Source of the DNA: Physcomitrium patens
Taxonomy: Eukaryota; Streptophyta; Bryopsida; Funariales; Funariaceae
DNA length: 64,000 bases
Direction: 5' to 3'
NCBI RefSeq assembly: GCF_000002425.4
Contig: NC_037261.1
Location: 434,001 to 498,000 of the forward strand
Notes under the pieces: generated by a model
Database searches by the model: none
The model's input: the letters and a program-made list of their open reading frames with translations, nothing else
What the model was told of the DNA's origin: nothing
Position numbers and translations under genes: made by a program
Shown: piece by piece, positions 1 through 12,850 of the stretch
Position numbering within the stretch: position 1 is the first letter of the stretch
How the letters are laid out: each line of letters begins with the position of its first letter

Positions 1-889
1 TTGAAGCACATATAGTTGTTTGAAAATATGGAACCTCTATTATCATTTGATGTAGTGGTTGAGGCACTTTGGCTCTTTGACCATTCTATATGGTCATATA
101 TAGTTCTTCATTCTATTTTGACAAAGTCTTTGTCCTAATCTTCAATGCATCAAGAGCATTAATAATAGAATCTAACTTGATTTCTTTGGAGTCTATTATA
201 TTGACTTTTCCATTCTCTTCCATAAAAAATCAGAGAAACACATGCATTCAAAGGAAAAAAAATAGAATCTATGGTATAAAAAAACAATCAAAAGAATATT
301 AAAAAAAGAACAATAACAATCTAGAAGAGGATAATCTGCAACCTCTAAAATGCTATAGTACTTTTAAGAATAGGAATAATCTACTCTCTATTAAGAAAGA
401 TCAAGTTTCTAATATTATTTTATGGTTGTCTCAATAAATTATTAGGAACTGTATACAAAATAAGGATTCAAGAGCAAAAAATAAAATTAGCTCGACATTA
501 GAAAAATAATTGGATACAACTCAAGAAGGTCTTGGCTAGACCACAAGAAGTGAGTTGTCAAGATTGAAGATCCCCTCAACTTTGATTCCTATATATACTA
601 GATCCTAGAAGCTACTTGAAAAATTTTCATGATGCTTGAAAACAAAGCAAGCCTAAGATCCTTCTTCAATAACTTCCTAAATCATCTAAAGCCTCTTAGA
701 ACCTTCCAAAATCTCCTATGATCTTCTAGAATTTTCTTAGAATCTATTAGAACCTTTTGGAACCTTCTTAGAATCTATTAGAAACTTTTAGAATCTTCTA
801 AAATCTTTTAGGATCTACAAAAATCTTCTTAGAATTTTCTAAAACCTCCTAGAATCTTCTCAAACCTTCTTCAATTAATTGTCTATGAC
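1..889 (-). mobile_element. Ty3/gypsy LTR retrotransposon fossil, 5' end (LTR plus start of gag), minus orientation, runs off the left edge
   Basis: Read on the minus strand, an LTR-like block begins at about 889 with the canonical TGTCA terminus and ends near 450. It is followed by an internal leader (about 450-290) that closely resembles the leader at 60780-60947 in the complete element on the right of the window. Left of that, the minus strand has the start of a gag-like reading frame that leaves the window. The LTR body (about 460-880) is not the same sequence as the LTR family shared by the other copies here, so this is a related but distinct subfamily. The copy is old and broken many times. 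The family call rests on the leader match and the LTR terminus. Confidence 0.6.
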
Positions 890-1919
890 AAAATATTTCC
901 TTTGGTAGAAGCTACAAAGGCATCAATAACAATCAAATAATGGAATGGTCTTCTCACCTTAAAATAAAATATTAGTAATGATTAAAAAAACTTATTAACT
1001 ATTTTTAAAAAAAACAAAGATGAAAATATATGATAAACAAAATTTGTCATATCTTAGACTTCATCAATATGTAATCATCGCTCCTTATGAAACTTATTTC
1101 TAGAAAGAAGAATAATATCATGGTATCATATTATGGTTTGGCTATCATGAAAAAATAATGCATATATATATATATATAATAATTTATTATATAATGTAAT
1201 AAAAGTCATATTATTAGATTTTAGTTAGTCACAAAATATGATTAGATTATTACTTTGAAGTAATTAGTTTAAAAAGGCTATTATTGAGGTTAATTTTATA
1301 TTAATAATAGTTTTATATATTTAGAAATATCTTTATTAGACATTGGTGACTCTTAAAATCTTATTTTATTTCTTTTATTTGATATTTAGGACATATATTA
1401 TGTAAATGTTATTAAAAAAATTGTTGGAGAGGGATTTTGATAGCAAAAGGAGTAGTTAAAGCATCCATATGAATGAATGGAGATGGATGATGAAAATCTC
1501 CATTGCTATTAGCCAAAAAGCATGTCCAATGGACTTCAAAGAGGCTGCTTGAAGCCTTATTAGAGATTAAAGTTACTCTTTTGAGGTCATTTGAACTTGG
1601 GAGGAAAATTTCAAAGAATTTAGGTTTTTTGCTATGGTTTTGGTGAAAATTTTGTATAAATTGGAATTTTTATAAAAGAAATATAGGTGCTCAAAATAAA
1701 GGTATTGATTTGTATCTACTTTCACTCTTTTGGACATAACACATATATAAAAAAAAATAATGAAGGATCAATTACTAGGGTTGAAAAGAACATTTTTTTG
1801 GATATATTTTTTATATATTATTTGATGAATTCTAAGCTAGCATGAAGGATTTATTGGAAGTTGAAGTCAACACTTGCAATTTAAAGGCAATAAGTGATCT
1901 AATTAACTAGTAGTTGTGT
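890..1919. other. AT-rich intergenic stretch, no gene seen
   Basis: Very AT-rich with short (TA)n runs near 1160. No coding stretch, RNA gene or recognised element end was found. It lies between a gypsy LTR and a dispersed repeat, so it is probably older transposon debris. Confidence 0.6.
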
Positions 1920-2705
1920 TTTAAGCTATATCTCCAGCAATTTGATAAGATTTTGGCTAAACATCTCTAAAAATATATATTATCATATTACTAAACTTTA
2001 CACACAAATTTTGTGCCATTTGGATCTTGGATTTTTGAGATATAGAAAAAATAGTACTTAAGTACTTGTAAATTAGAGTTTAAAGTACCTACTAGAGTAT
2101 CTAAGATTTTTGATGATTTGTAGTAGATTTATGATTCATTTTTTTATAGTAAAGCTTAAGAATAAAGTCTATATCATCTAGATATTGGAAAAAAAATTGA
2201 ACAATTGGATCAAGAGATATAAATTTTTAAAGTTTAGGAAAAAAAAACCTTTATAGGAGAAAAATATTTTATAAGGATTTTGTTACAATTTGGATATTTT
2301 ATACAAAGTAAAGGAATTTTTGAAAGCCAAGACTTTATATGTATGTAAAATATGGAGATATGGAGTTATGAAAAAATTCATGATATAAAGATGAATTTTT
2401 GTATGAGGATTATGGATTTTCTTTGAGCTTATGGAAAATCAAACTCACTGACAATTAATTAGTTATGATTTGGTATAGCAAAGGATATTAGGGCATTTTT
2501 AGATACTTTAGAAAGCCTTATGTATAAATTTTTTTAAATATAAAGGATTTTATTAGTAGAATAGCTTTTTATACTATTATATTTATTTGACTTCTATAAT
2601 AAGAATACTTCAGTTATTCGAACTTATTCAATAAATTAAAGCTAAATTCTCTATAGCTAGGTACTTGATATATTTTTAGATAGAAAATCATGCCATATAA
2701 TAATA
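1920..2705 (+). repeat. Dispersed AT-rich repeat, copy 1 (inverted partner at 63340-64000)
   Basis: The stretch from about 2020 to 2705 matches the reverse complement of 63340-64000 over its whole length by eye. Shared landmarks are the 'gccaagactttatat' and 'tttctttgagcttatgga' blocks and the 'gggcatttttaga' block, in the same order. The left limit is uncertain. It has no reading frame. Its style (short oligo-A/T runs, gatttttgagatat motifs) is like the LTRs of large plant gypsy elements, but no LTR partner was found, so the class is unresolved. Confidence 0.65.
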
Positions 2706-3232
2706 GAAATATTATTTATTCTAATAAGTATATATATGATTAATTAAAAATAAAAAAATAGATTAATTGGATAATATTTTATAGAAAAACTTACTAAAAG
2801 CTTCATAGATGCAACTTTGACTTTACATGTGTTCATAGTTGATTGACAGGTTAAAAATTTAATCATCAAGTTAGCCACATATCACACGCATTGGTAGCTT
2901 GTAAAACAAATTAATTATGTAGTGCATATGTAAAAAAATTCTTTGCAAGTTAAGAAATATATCTCATAATTTGGACATGTATTGGAGGTCTTGTAGAACT
3001 TTGCTACATAGCTCCTAGTTAGATAGTATATATAAAAGCAAGAGTGAAACCTTCTTTACTCTTATCAATATTGTTCTAGTTTTTAGTCTTTTTCAAGATT
3101 TTTTAATCTTCTTGTTTTTGGCAGTAACTATTCTAGTTTAATCTTGTATTATTTTTGACTGATTTTTCAATCTTTTTGAGTGACACAAGAATATATTTAT
3201 CTTTTAATTCTCTAAGATTTATGTCCTTGATA
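2700..3232 (+). repeat. LTR of the main gypsy family, plus orientation
   Basis: Homologous to the LTRs at 55124-55671 and 60948-61497 but on the opposite strand. The LTR promoter box is visible on + near 3030 (tatatataaaagcaagagtg), followed by the conserved 'cttctttactcttatcaat' region. The right end is recognisable at tgtccttgata (3222-3232). The left end is approximate. No gag-pol reading frame follows, so it is a solo or orphaned LTR. Confidence 0.65.
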
Positions 3233-4600
3233 GTTGATGAGTCTATCCAAGAGTAGAATACATGTGCTACCTTTGAAGTTATCTTTGTTGATATTATAAG
3301 TAGCTTTATTTCAAAGAGCAAGACTTCTTTGAAATTCAATTTGTTTAATGTAACTTTTATCTTCTTCAAAGAAAAGTTTGCGCTCTTGAATCAAAAGAAT
3401 TTCAAGATTGAAATAAGAATTCAAAAAAAAAAAATTGACCTTATATCTTTTGTGTATCCTTGTAATATTTTGTCTTAATCCTTATATATTTATTGACGCA
3501 AGAATAAAGTTGTCATACATTTGGTGTATCCACTTGTAGGATCTTTAACTCCCTCTTGATGGTTCCTTTGTGCGTAGTTGATCTTATTACAAATAGATAA
3601 GAGTAGGAATCTTCAAGTATGACAAATAATCTACTTTTTTGGAAAAATAAAATATTGAGTGCTTTCATATTCTATATGTGCTTCTAATATTACAATAGAA
3701 GAGATTTTTGGAAGGTAAGAGAGAGGATCAACTATGTTAGATCATTTGAATTTCTTAATGTGCAAACTTCTTCATTGTAGCAAATGAAAGTAATTATGGT
3801 ACAAAGAGATTTTTTTTGAGATAATAGTCTCTAACTATATAGCTATTTTGTAACATTCCAAAATTAAAGAGGATTGATATGTTTTGATTTTAAAATAATC
3901 CATCCTTACAAATGAAGCATGATTTTGTTAACCAAGTGAGATTGAGCCAATTTATAGTCCTAAGATCTATCATGTAAGCCCTACAATAGATAAAAGGCTG
4001 AAAGTTGTTTGCTTGTCAATGTTGAAATATCTATGAAGGCTTCTATAGAATCTCTTTGTTTCTATAGAACTAAGATAGTATAACTAATATAGTTATTGTT
4101 ATAGCAGAGCTCTTGTTAGAGATTAATGCTAACCAAAAACTTTGATAGATGTATAAAGTATTTTAACCATGTGCAATTATTGACAATTTCTAAGAAATAA
4201 TTAATTGGATAGAGAAGTAAGCTTTTTTTTAGTTGTTAAAAATAGTAGATTGTTTTAGAAGTGTTGACATTACTCTAGGTTGTATTTTAAAATAGTTAAT
4301 TGTGCCTTGGGTCATGTTTTCCTGTTAGGATTGATGTTGAGTGTTCTTTTGCTTCAAATTAGTTCTTACATTGATACTGGTTTCTTTTGTGATGGTTTAT
4401 CTTTTGTGCTTCTTAATGGCCCTGCTACTACATTAGAGGCAATGGACTTGCCCTTCTATATTACTTCAGCCCAACCAACTACTATATTTGTATCCATTTT
4501 GACTAAATTGACTTGTAATAGGTACAAGATGTTTTGCTAATGATGCATTTTGCAACATTGATGATAGCGCACAATAAGAAACCTCACTTTGTACTCTAAT
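3233..4600. other. Decayed AT-rich DNA, no gene assigned
   Basis: Follows an LTR on the same strand but contains no recognisable gag, protease or reverse transcriptase. A short open stretch at 4280-4540 looks like chance or debris. Composition rises towards gene-like values after about 4600, which marks the edge of the first gene island. Confidence 0.5.
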
Positions 4601-5352
4601 CCTTCACCTAGCATCATTCCTAGAAATCCAGATCCAGACAAAAAATGCAGCTCCAAATTTCACAGAGCCCAAGGGTCCAAGAGCAAAGTCCACATTGGCC
4701 CCAACACCATCCTTGTGTCTCGAGCAAATGCACTGTCAGCAAGCCAATGGGAGAATTAGCTGAGCTGGGCTCAGAGAGTGCATTCTCCAGGTCATCAGCG
4801 AAGCGTGCCACGCCAGCATCCATCTGGCGCCAGATAGACAAGAGCACATGCAACGTGTGCTGACCCCATACGCGGAAACCCCTATACATTTGAAATTACG
4901 GAACGGGCCCCAGCCTCCAACGCAACGGCTCCTTCGACTTCGCCAACGTTGTTGTTACTGTTGGTCCTTCTGAGCTTGAAATTCCGATGCAATTCAGAAC
5001 CAGAGCTTGGCTCCAATCCCCCCCCCCCCCCTCCCGCAGCGTAGCTCTGATGTATCATCCTCCCTCTCCGATCTCTGCTTCTACTGCTTTCGATACCCGT
5101 CGCTGTAATTTTAGCTCCCGTTCGCCCTTGGAGTGTCGACAGTGGCTAGTTGATGTAGATTCTGTGAACAAAGTGTGTGACCTATCGTTGGCTGTATGTG
5201 GCGGTGGAGTGGAAGATCGTAGAGATTATAGAGTTGAGAGTGGGGCTTTACGGCGCAATGCTTGAGGCGGGAATTTAGTGGAGAGATTTTGTTTGTTGGA
5301 GGGAACTGGGAGTAGAAGCCGAATTGGAGGAGTTGCGGTGCCAAATTACGAC
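4600..5352 (+). promoter_or_regulatory. Upstream region and probable 5' leader of the kinesin-12 gene
   Basis: GC-richer and CpG-containing compared with the AT-rich flank, with a 14-C run at 5018-5031. No strong TATA box was identified. Translation starts at the ATG at 5353. The frame is open further upstream but offers only a GTG there. The transcription start cannot be placed from sequence alone. Confidence 0.5.
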
Positions 5353-8300
5353 ATGAAGGGGGTTTCCGCTAGGTTGAGGAGCTCCCCGCGAGGTGCAGTA
5401 GATGCGGTGGTCAAAGAGCGGGAGCCTTTCTGCGTCGGGCCGCATCGTGCGAAGAGTGCTAGTCCAGCTCGGAAGGGTCGCAGTAACGGCGAGAATGTGC
5501 CTCCTGATGTCAATGTGAGTGTCGTAGTTTGTGCTGTGCTGCTTTCGTGAAAGGTGTCGAAGCTGCTTTTTTCTCTGCGCAAGGGCCCTAGATTTACATG
5601 TGTCAATCGCTATGGTCGCATCCGAACCCGAGATAGTGTCTCGCATGAGTGTGTATGGATTGCCTGCACGAATGTTCAGGGAGGGAAAATTGCGGGGACT
5701 TTTGAATTCTCAAAGAGGAGCGGTTTTTAGATGTGGATGTGTTTCACGACTTATTCTTGGCCGAATTTTTTTCGTTTTGTTTGCTTGGTAACTTCCGCCA
5801 AGTGGGGTCCATAAGTGAATTGAGTGTTGATGTCGTCGGGTTCACGTAGATGGAAATCAATGCAAGTCCCACACCCTCAAGATATTGTTCCGGTCTCAGC
5901 TGCAATTTCAAGCGAGAGCCCAGTTACTTGGTCTAAAAGCTTGCTGCATTCAAAATTTTGGGATCCGATGAAGAGTAAATTCCAACCATGTCCTGAACTC
6001 TTTGCATCTACTAGATACCACTGGAAAGTGTTAGTGCCTTCTTTAATGGCTTGATGAGTGACAACACACGAATCGCAGGTCGCTGAGGGAATGTCACCTG
6101 TGCAGTCGAAGGCTGATAAGCCGAAGGCAGCTAAAATCAGCAATAGTCCAGCTCTTCCACCGAAGTTTCCAAGGCCTTCTCTAGGTCGAAATGCATCTGC
6201 TCTCACGCAACTGCAAGACAAGATCCCTGGATGCGATCAGGGAAGCAACATTAAAAGGAAAATAAACTGGGATATGCCCACAGGTGCCTCTTCAGACGAC
6301 ATGATCAAGACTTCAGCTGTAGAGACATCTTCTGCTGATTCAGGAGTGAAGGTAAGTGATGAACGAGAGGATAACTGGTTCTTCAAACTTATTATTGTTG
6401 TTCTGTTTGTTATCAATATATATTTATATATATATACGCACACACATACATAGATACATGTGAAGTTTTACCATCAATTTCGTTCAGTTGTGAATCTCAC
6501 AGTTGGGGTTCCACTTTGGCATACCCCATGCAGTGCTTGTTGTTAGTTACTGAGATGACATTTCAATTTCGGGGGGGGGGGGGGGGGGGGACAGGTAATT
6601 CTAAGAGTCAGGCCCTTGAATAAGAAAGAAGAGGCGGAGGAAGCTGATCGAGTAGTGCGTAGTGTGACGTCTACGAGCGTATCGCTCTCTGACCAGCAGT
6701 TCACATTCGATGCAGTGGCAGGAGAAGTTTCATCGCAGGTAAATTTCTATTTTTCTACGATGCATGCGTTTACACGCGCACTGTTTCTCTTGGATTTCTT
6801 TGGTACTCAAAGCTGTTAAAAGAAATTCTATGTCTATCAACCCTCCATCAATCAGTTGGGTAAGACATTTTATAGGGCTGGTTAATTCCAGAACGCGGAG
6901 TAGTTAGTACACGTCTAAAAGTGTTTCTGCAAACAATACATGCAGGAAGCTGTCTTCAACTTGGTGGGGCTACCTATGGCGGAGAATTGTCTCGCTGGTT
7001 TTAACAGCTCCATCTTCGCATATGGGCAGGTCTGTCAACTTTTTAGAGCTCTTATTGTCGCTCCATCTCGCTATTTTCAGTTGTGGTTAGGTCGACACTC
7101 TTCACTAGGAAGCAGATTGCAGCTCTCTTCATGGAAATGATGGAAATCACATGTGGGTTTAGTCTAACGCTCTCACTCGATGTGACCTTAACAGACGGGT
7201 AGTGGGAAGACCCACACCATGTGGGGCGTGATGTCTGACACGCAGGACATTCCATCGGATGACCGAGGCCTTACATCCCGAGTTTTTGAGATGCTTTTTG
7301 CGAGGATCCAGAGGGTACGCTTGTTTCTCCACTCGAAATTAAATCTTCTTTTCCATCATTTACTTCGTAATTACGCGTGTGGTGGTTACTAAGACGTCTG
7401 TGTGCAGGAGGAATTAAATAATATCAACAAGCAACTAGTATACCAGTGTCGATGCTCCTTCTTAGAGGTAACCAAGATCTGTCCTATTTGTTATTTTATC
7501 TGTTCCGCCTGGTTACAATTTGGTTAAGACGCGTGTCGTAATTTACATAGTAAAATCGCGTCGATTTGACAATAGTGGTGCTCATTGGTGCAGATCTACA
7601 ATGAACAGATCACAGATCTGTTGGAGCCCTCTCAGAAGAATCTCATGGTAATTTGTAGGCTGATTCGCAACGAACCACTATTAACTAAGTGTGTACATTT
7701 GTGTCCTTAGGCGCATGCTTCGGATGATCATGAGTCGGACTGATATTCAATCTCTGATCTACTCATGATTTAATTTACTATTTGAAGTTGATGTCCATTG
7801 GACCCTGTGTATGTGCAGATTAGAGAAGATACGAAAACGGGTGTATATGTGGAAAATCTCAGTGAAGAGTTCGTTTCATCAGTTCAGGAAGTCACGCGGG
7901 TCCTGGTCAAGGTGAGTCCCTCTCTCACCAGTCGATAACATCCTATCTTCTTCTGAGCAGGATTGAAGACATCAGAAAAGAGTGGTCGAAATGACTTGGG
8001 TACTGCTTTTGATCAGGGTTTGGCTAACAGAAGAGTTAGTGCCACATCAATGAATAGTGAAAGCTCGCGCTCGCATTGCGTATTTACGTGTGTGATAGAG
8101 TCCCGATCTAAGGTACTAGGTCTTCACTACAACACCAAAATTTACCTTTTTTATTACAGTTCATGGCTTTCCTGTTGTTGTTTTCTGGAACTATAGCCAC
8201 CGTATCAATGGACAGAGGCTTGATCCAACTTTCAACATGTGACTTGGTTTGTTGACATGCAGGGTGAAGGCGAGGGTATCAGCAGTGTCAGAAGCAGTAG

Positions 8301-11300
8301 ACTGAATCTTGTAGATTTGGCAGGCTCAGAGAGACAAAAACAGACGGGGTCTGCTGGTGAGCGGCTCAAAGAGGCTGGAAACATCAACAAATCTCTTTCC
8401 CAGCTCGGGTATACCACTCACTTAAGACTCATGGCAGTCCTGTTTGAGGTGGTGTATGCAATGTCTTTAGACTACATGTACATTCTTCGAATTAACAGAA
8501 CATGCTGACTGGTTTTGCAGAAACGTTATTAACATATTGGCCGAAGTATCTCAATCCGGAAAGCATCGTCATGTACCATATAGAGATTCTCGTTTAACAT
8601 TTTTGCTTCAAGAGTCGCTTGGCGGGAACGCGAGGCTCGCCATGATTTGTACCGTCTCTCCAGCAAGTTGGTATGCTCCTGTTAATATCCGACGTGGCCT
8701 TGTTCTGTTTGCAAGCGGGAATTGTGAGTATATATATTTATGTGATAAGATTTCTGACATGCGTTTTAGAATGCACAGTAAGCACTATATCATCGTGAAA
8801 GTAGAGGGTAATTGAGGGTCTTTTTTATTTTTTTCTACCTTGCAGCTGCAGAAACGAAACGCTTAGTACATTAAGATTTGCTCAGAGGGCAAAGGCCATT
8901 CAGAATAAGGCTATCGTGAATGAGGAGAAAGCTAATGATGTGAATCTTCTCCGTGAACAAATCCGTCAGCTCAAGGTTCAGTTTTTGTGTCAATTTCTGT
9001 GCTATTCACTTCCTGCTGGATTTGTAGCAAATTGTTGTACCAGATGTATTCCTACGCATGTGTGGACATTTTACAATTAATGCCCACTAACGTGCATGAC
9101 CAACACTGCCCTTCTAGTATTGTTCATGAATACGACGTCGAATGTATGTCTTGCGTGCAGGAGGAACTGACAAGGATGAAATCCAACACCGCCACAGAGG
9201 CCGGCGATGGCAGTGGATACACCACTGGGTGGAACGCACGCAGAAGCTACAACCTACTCAGGCTCAGCCTTGGCCATCCAATGACAGCTCCTCTTTTCGC
9301 AGACGATGTAGCTGACGATGGTAAGAAAACCGATGAAGACATAGAATCTAGTACAGACGAAGCAAACATTCGTCTCTCGAGTGGAACTAATGTAGTTCAG
9401 TCTCTGAATATGGATTCTCCAGGTGCCCAGAAGTCCGCTAAGATGAAGATGCTCAATATAGATGTGGCGAATGGTAGGTCAGCATCTTCAAATGGTGAAA
9501 CAGCTCTTACACCATGTAAAGAACTGGATGACACTCCAAACTTGGAGTCTCCGACGCTCGGCTTGGCAGAAGGTCGCAGATTTAGTCTCCAAAATGTGGA
9601 CGTGAGTAGATTACCCACGGATACGTCACCTAATCTTCAGTCGCCGAAGTACAGCTACTCTCCGAAAGGAAACAAAAAATCTATCGGGACTAGCGCCATG
9701 TTTGGGCTTGTTTCGCTTGCAGAGAACGAAGACGTTGTGGACTTCGGAGCCCCTGTTGGCGTAACCCGTCTTCGGAGTGCCAAGTCTTTGCCTTCTCCTT
9801 CTCCCAGAGATCGCCTTGCAGCGAGCCTTCAGAAAGGTCTTCAAATTTTGGATAATCATCAACAGAACTCTCTTCGAAGGTAAGGATTCGAAACTGATTC
9901 TGACATAAAAATGAGAGATATACAGATAGTCCAAGAATGTTGCCATTGATGCATTCTGCCGTAGGTATCATCTACACCATTTAGAGAGTCAACGCTATCG
10001 CGTTGACGGGTACTTGTGTACTTCTAGTTAACACAAATGCTACCCAGTTTTTAAAATTTCTTTCCTGCAGGTCGACAAACTTAAGGCTCTCCTTCCAATC
10101 TACAGACCCCAAAAGCCCCCAAAGCGCAACTAGTATTTGTTCACAATGCTCTATGCGTTCTTCTGGGGCAGGTTCCCGATCCATCCCCCCACCTGTCACT
10201 CCGAACAGGAAATCGTGGACTAAGGAGATAGGAGTGCAGACATCCCCTCTCAAGGAACTCACTGAGAGTTCTGAGTTGGCTAACCTCAACGAGGTTGCTT
10301 GCAAGACGATGCTGCCAGACTCTCCAAGTAGTTCTATTGAAACGGTGGAAGACAACAAGGGGAACAAAAAGGAAGTCGGTATCCTCAAACCGGATTATGT
10401 ACAGGTGCCTATTTCAGTACCTCAGCATGTTCTGAATTCCTTCTGATATGCTGAATTCCCATCAAATTCTCTGACTTCGCATTGCTGAAGGGTAATTAAT
10501 TTCCTGTATCTTGATCCTGAACACTATATATACCATGTTCTACTAAGACTTACGTGTATACTTAGATTCCATTACCATTCATGTATGCAGGCAATTCAGG
10601 CATTGCTGGCTGGTTCTATCAGAAGGGAAAGGGCTGCTGAAGAGATTATGACCCAGCAAGCTGCAGAGATTGAACAGCTTAACCGTTTGGTACTCATTCA
10701 GCTGCACCACTCTTGAGTAAAATATTGCTGACCGTGATGTGTAGCGCTGTTTCTCTAAAAGGGCTGGTTTCCAGAAGTGAAGTCATGTAGGACCTTTCTG
10801 CAGAAACTCCGATGTTTGTGTACTAGTTACTTGTGTTTGCGTTCCATTTGCCCGTTCGTAATCTGATGGAGACAAACCGTTTTTCTACAATGCAGATGCG
10901 TCAATATAAGCACGAAAGGGAATGCAATTCAATTCTCCAGCAAAGTCGTCAAGAAAAGATTGTCCGACTGGAATCCCTAATGAGTGGTGTCCTGCCTCGT
11001 GAATCCTTTCTTAATGAGGAGTGGGCAGCCCTTTTGAAAGAGCATAAGGTAAGAGATTCATTTTAGTCTTTCACGAACCTGGGTCAAGAAAATTGTTAAC
11101 AGCTAAATCTACACTGAAGATCTGTGGCGGAATTTTAAAGAGCTGATATCTAGTTGCCAACCAAGTCTATCTAAATATTTGTATGGTTTTCTTTGACTGT
11201 GTCCTCATGATGGATTGAATTTTGTGGTTGTCAGATTTTACAAGAGAAGTTCGACAAACACCCTGAGGTAACACATTCCAAAATAGAGCTTGAGAGGTTA

Positions 11301-12850
11301 CTAGACGAGTTGGATCGTTACAAGACATTCTTTGATCTCGGAGAAAGAGAGGTCCTTTTACAAGAGAATATGGACTTGCGTAACCACCTGCAGAGCTACC
11401 TCGATTGTGATACGCGTGGACCAGCAAAGCATCGGCGACTCTCTATAACCGCGAAGTCGATTCGAGAATCAGCAGCTGATCTGAGCCTTCGCACCGCAGT
11501 TACGGACGGTCCGTCAACCCCTGAATCGCTGGATACCCATCAACTGGCGAACGAGAGGGAGCTGTGGCAGGAAAGAGAGCTCAAATGGCTAACTTTGATG
11601 GAAGAGATACAAGCTGAGTCTGAAAAATATAGGCTTCTTGCGGAGAACAGGAGGGTCGAACTGGATGGAGAGAAAAGGTATGTGGGGATGATATTCACAA
11701 GGTGGTATTTAACTTTCTATCAATTAAGCTTCCGTGAACAACTTCGCATTCCCGATTCGGATCCCGAGAATTGTGAATGTTGAAGCGTTATCACACCCTT
11801 CAGTCAGCAGAAATATGAAAAGAGTAAATTTCCTAAATGTAGCACTAAATGGCGTTTTGGTTATCATTTGTGAGCCAGGTGCGCAAAGGAACTTCAAGAT
11901 GCGCTTCAATTGGCAATGGAAGGTCATGCGCGGCAGTTAGAGCAGTATGCTGAGCTTCAGGAGAAGCATGTTGCACTCCTGGACAATAACCGGAAGATAC
12001 GAGAAGGCGTGATGGATTTAAAGCAGTTAGCCAAGAAGACTGGTGTTACCACTACAGATACAAGTTGGTTTGAGTGCCAAGCTGAGCAGCTTGTGGCCAT
12101 GAGGATTGACCACGAGCTTCAAAGAGATGCTGCTAGAGACGAGGTGCGGGCCTTGCGTGCGCAGCTTCAAGATACTGTCGAAGCAGTCTCAGCAGCTGGG
12201 GAACTTCTGGTGAGGCTTAAGGAGGCAGAGGAAGCAATGTGTTTGGCCCAGGTGAGAATCCTATCTATCTGAGAACTCCCTCTTTGTTCAAATCACGCAA
12301 TCGCAGATCAATTAGAAAATGTTTGTTAGGAGTTTCATCTACATTGTGGTAACTCACGGAACTGACATGTCCCTGCTCGGACATCAGATGTGGACTGTAG
12401 TCACTAGATGGATATTCCTGATCTGTGACTCCCTGCTCTTTCCAGGATGCGGCAGCAATGGCTGGTCAAGAAGCCAATTCAATTCGTAGGGAAATGGAGA
12501 GATTGCGAAAAGCACATGAGAGTGAAATTGCTACCTTGCAACAAACCTTGCTGGAGACGCGTTGGCAGAAACCTCAGCTCTGTCCCATGTGTGTCATGGC
12601 CGAGCGGGTCAAGTTCGAGTTCACGGAGCCTGATGCTGACACCATGGCCAAAACAGAATCCAGGTCTGCATCGCTGCATTTCAGATCATTGTCTTCTCCC
12701 GCATTCAGTACTCGACATAGCTACAACAGTGTGGTTGATGGAGAGTACACGAAGGATAATTACGAAGATAGCATCGCTGGAGAGCTCGAAGCTAGGCCAC
12801 ATTTCCTAGATAATCTAGACATTGACGAGTTTGTTGATGAGCCTCTGTGA
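5353..12850 (+). CDS. KIN12: Kinesin-12 family phragmoplast motor protein (PAKRP1/KIN12-like), 19 coding exons
   Basis: Plus-end-directed microtubule motor of the plant kinesin-12 class. Known members act at the phragmoplast midzone in cell-plate formation, and the moss members are called KINID1. Coding exons: 5353-5514, 6079-6351, 6595-6738, 6946-7029, 7195-7314, 7408-7467, 7594-7647, 7819-7911, 8017-8112, 8263-8408, 8521-8670, 8846-8975, 9161-9879, 10071-10404, 10591-10689, 10896-11048, 11235-11677, 11879-12251, 12446-12850. The product is about 1345 residues, near the usual size. The N-terminal tail carries the ENVPPDVN motif. The motor spans about 145-500: VILRVRPLN at its start, P-loop GQTGSGKT (220-227), switch I NSESSRSH (343-350), switch II DLAGSE (380-385), neck [16 protein letters not shown] variable linker follows (about 505-855). 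The conserved kinesin-12 tail begins with [14 protein letters not shown], then comes coiled coil. Fourteen of 18 introns are phase 0. Family is secure; orthology within the class is not tested. Confidence 0.95.
6571..6590 (+). repeat. 20-nt poly-G run just upstream of a kinesin splice acceptor
   Basis: Twenty consecutive G residues lie directly before the acag acceptor of intron 2 (AG at 6593-6594), where a pyrimidine-rich tract is normally found. Exon 3 begins at 6595 with VILRVRPLN in frame, so the acceptor position is firm. Confidence 0.9.

Noticed and set aside
4280-4540. 86-codon open frame before the first gene island
   Set aside because: AT-rich, hydrophobic by composition, no motif or splice partner. 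Probably chance or transposon debris.
5278-5352. Longer N-terminus for the kinesin from an in-frame codon at 5278
   Set aside because: That codon is GTG; the first ATG in frame is at 5353 and the family N-terminal motif lies after it.
7963-8016. Earlier start for kinesin exon 9 at the acceptor near 7963
   Set aside because: It inserts an out-of-family segment with a stop; the acceptor at 8016 gives the expected K-GLANRR junction in frame.
8661-8850. Extra cysteine (ASCCRNETL) at a kinesin exon junction as a possible mis-splice
   Set aside because: The GT donor and AG acceptor are good and the frame continues through [12 protein letters not shown] one-residue insertion is tolerable.
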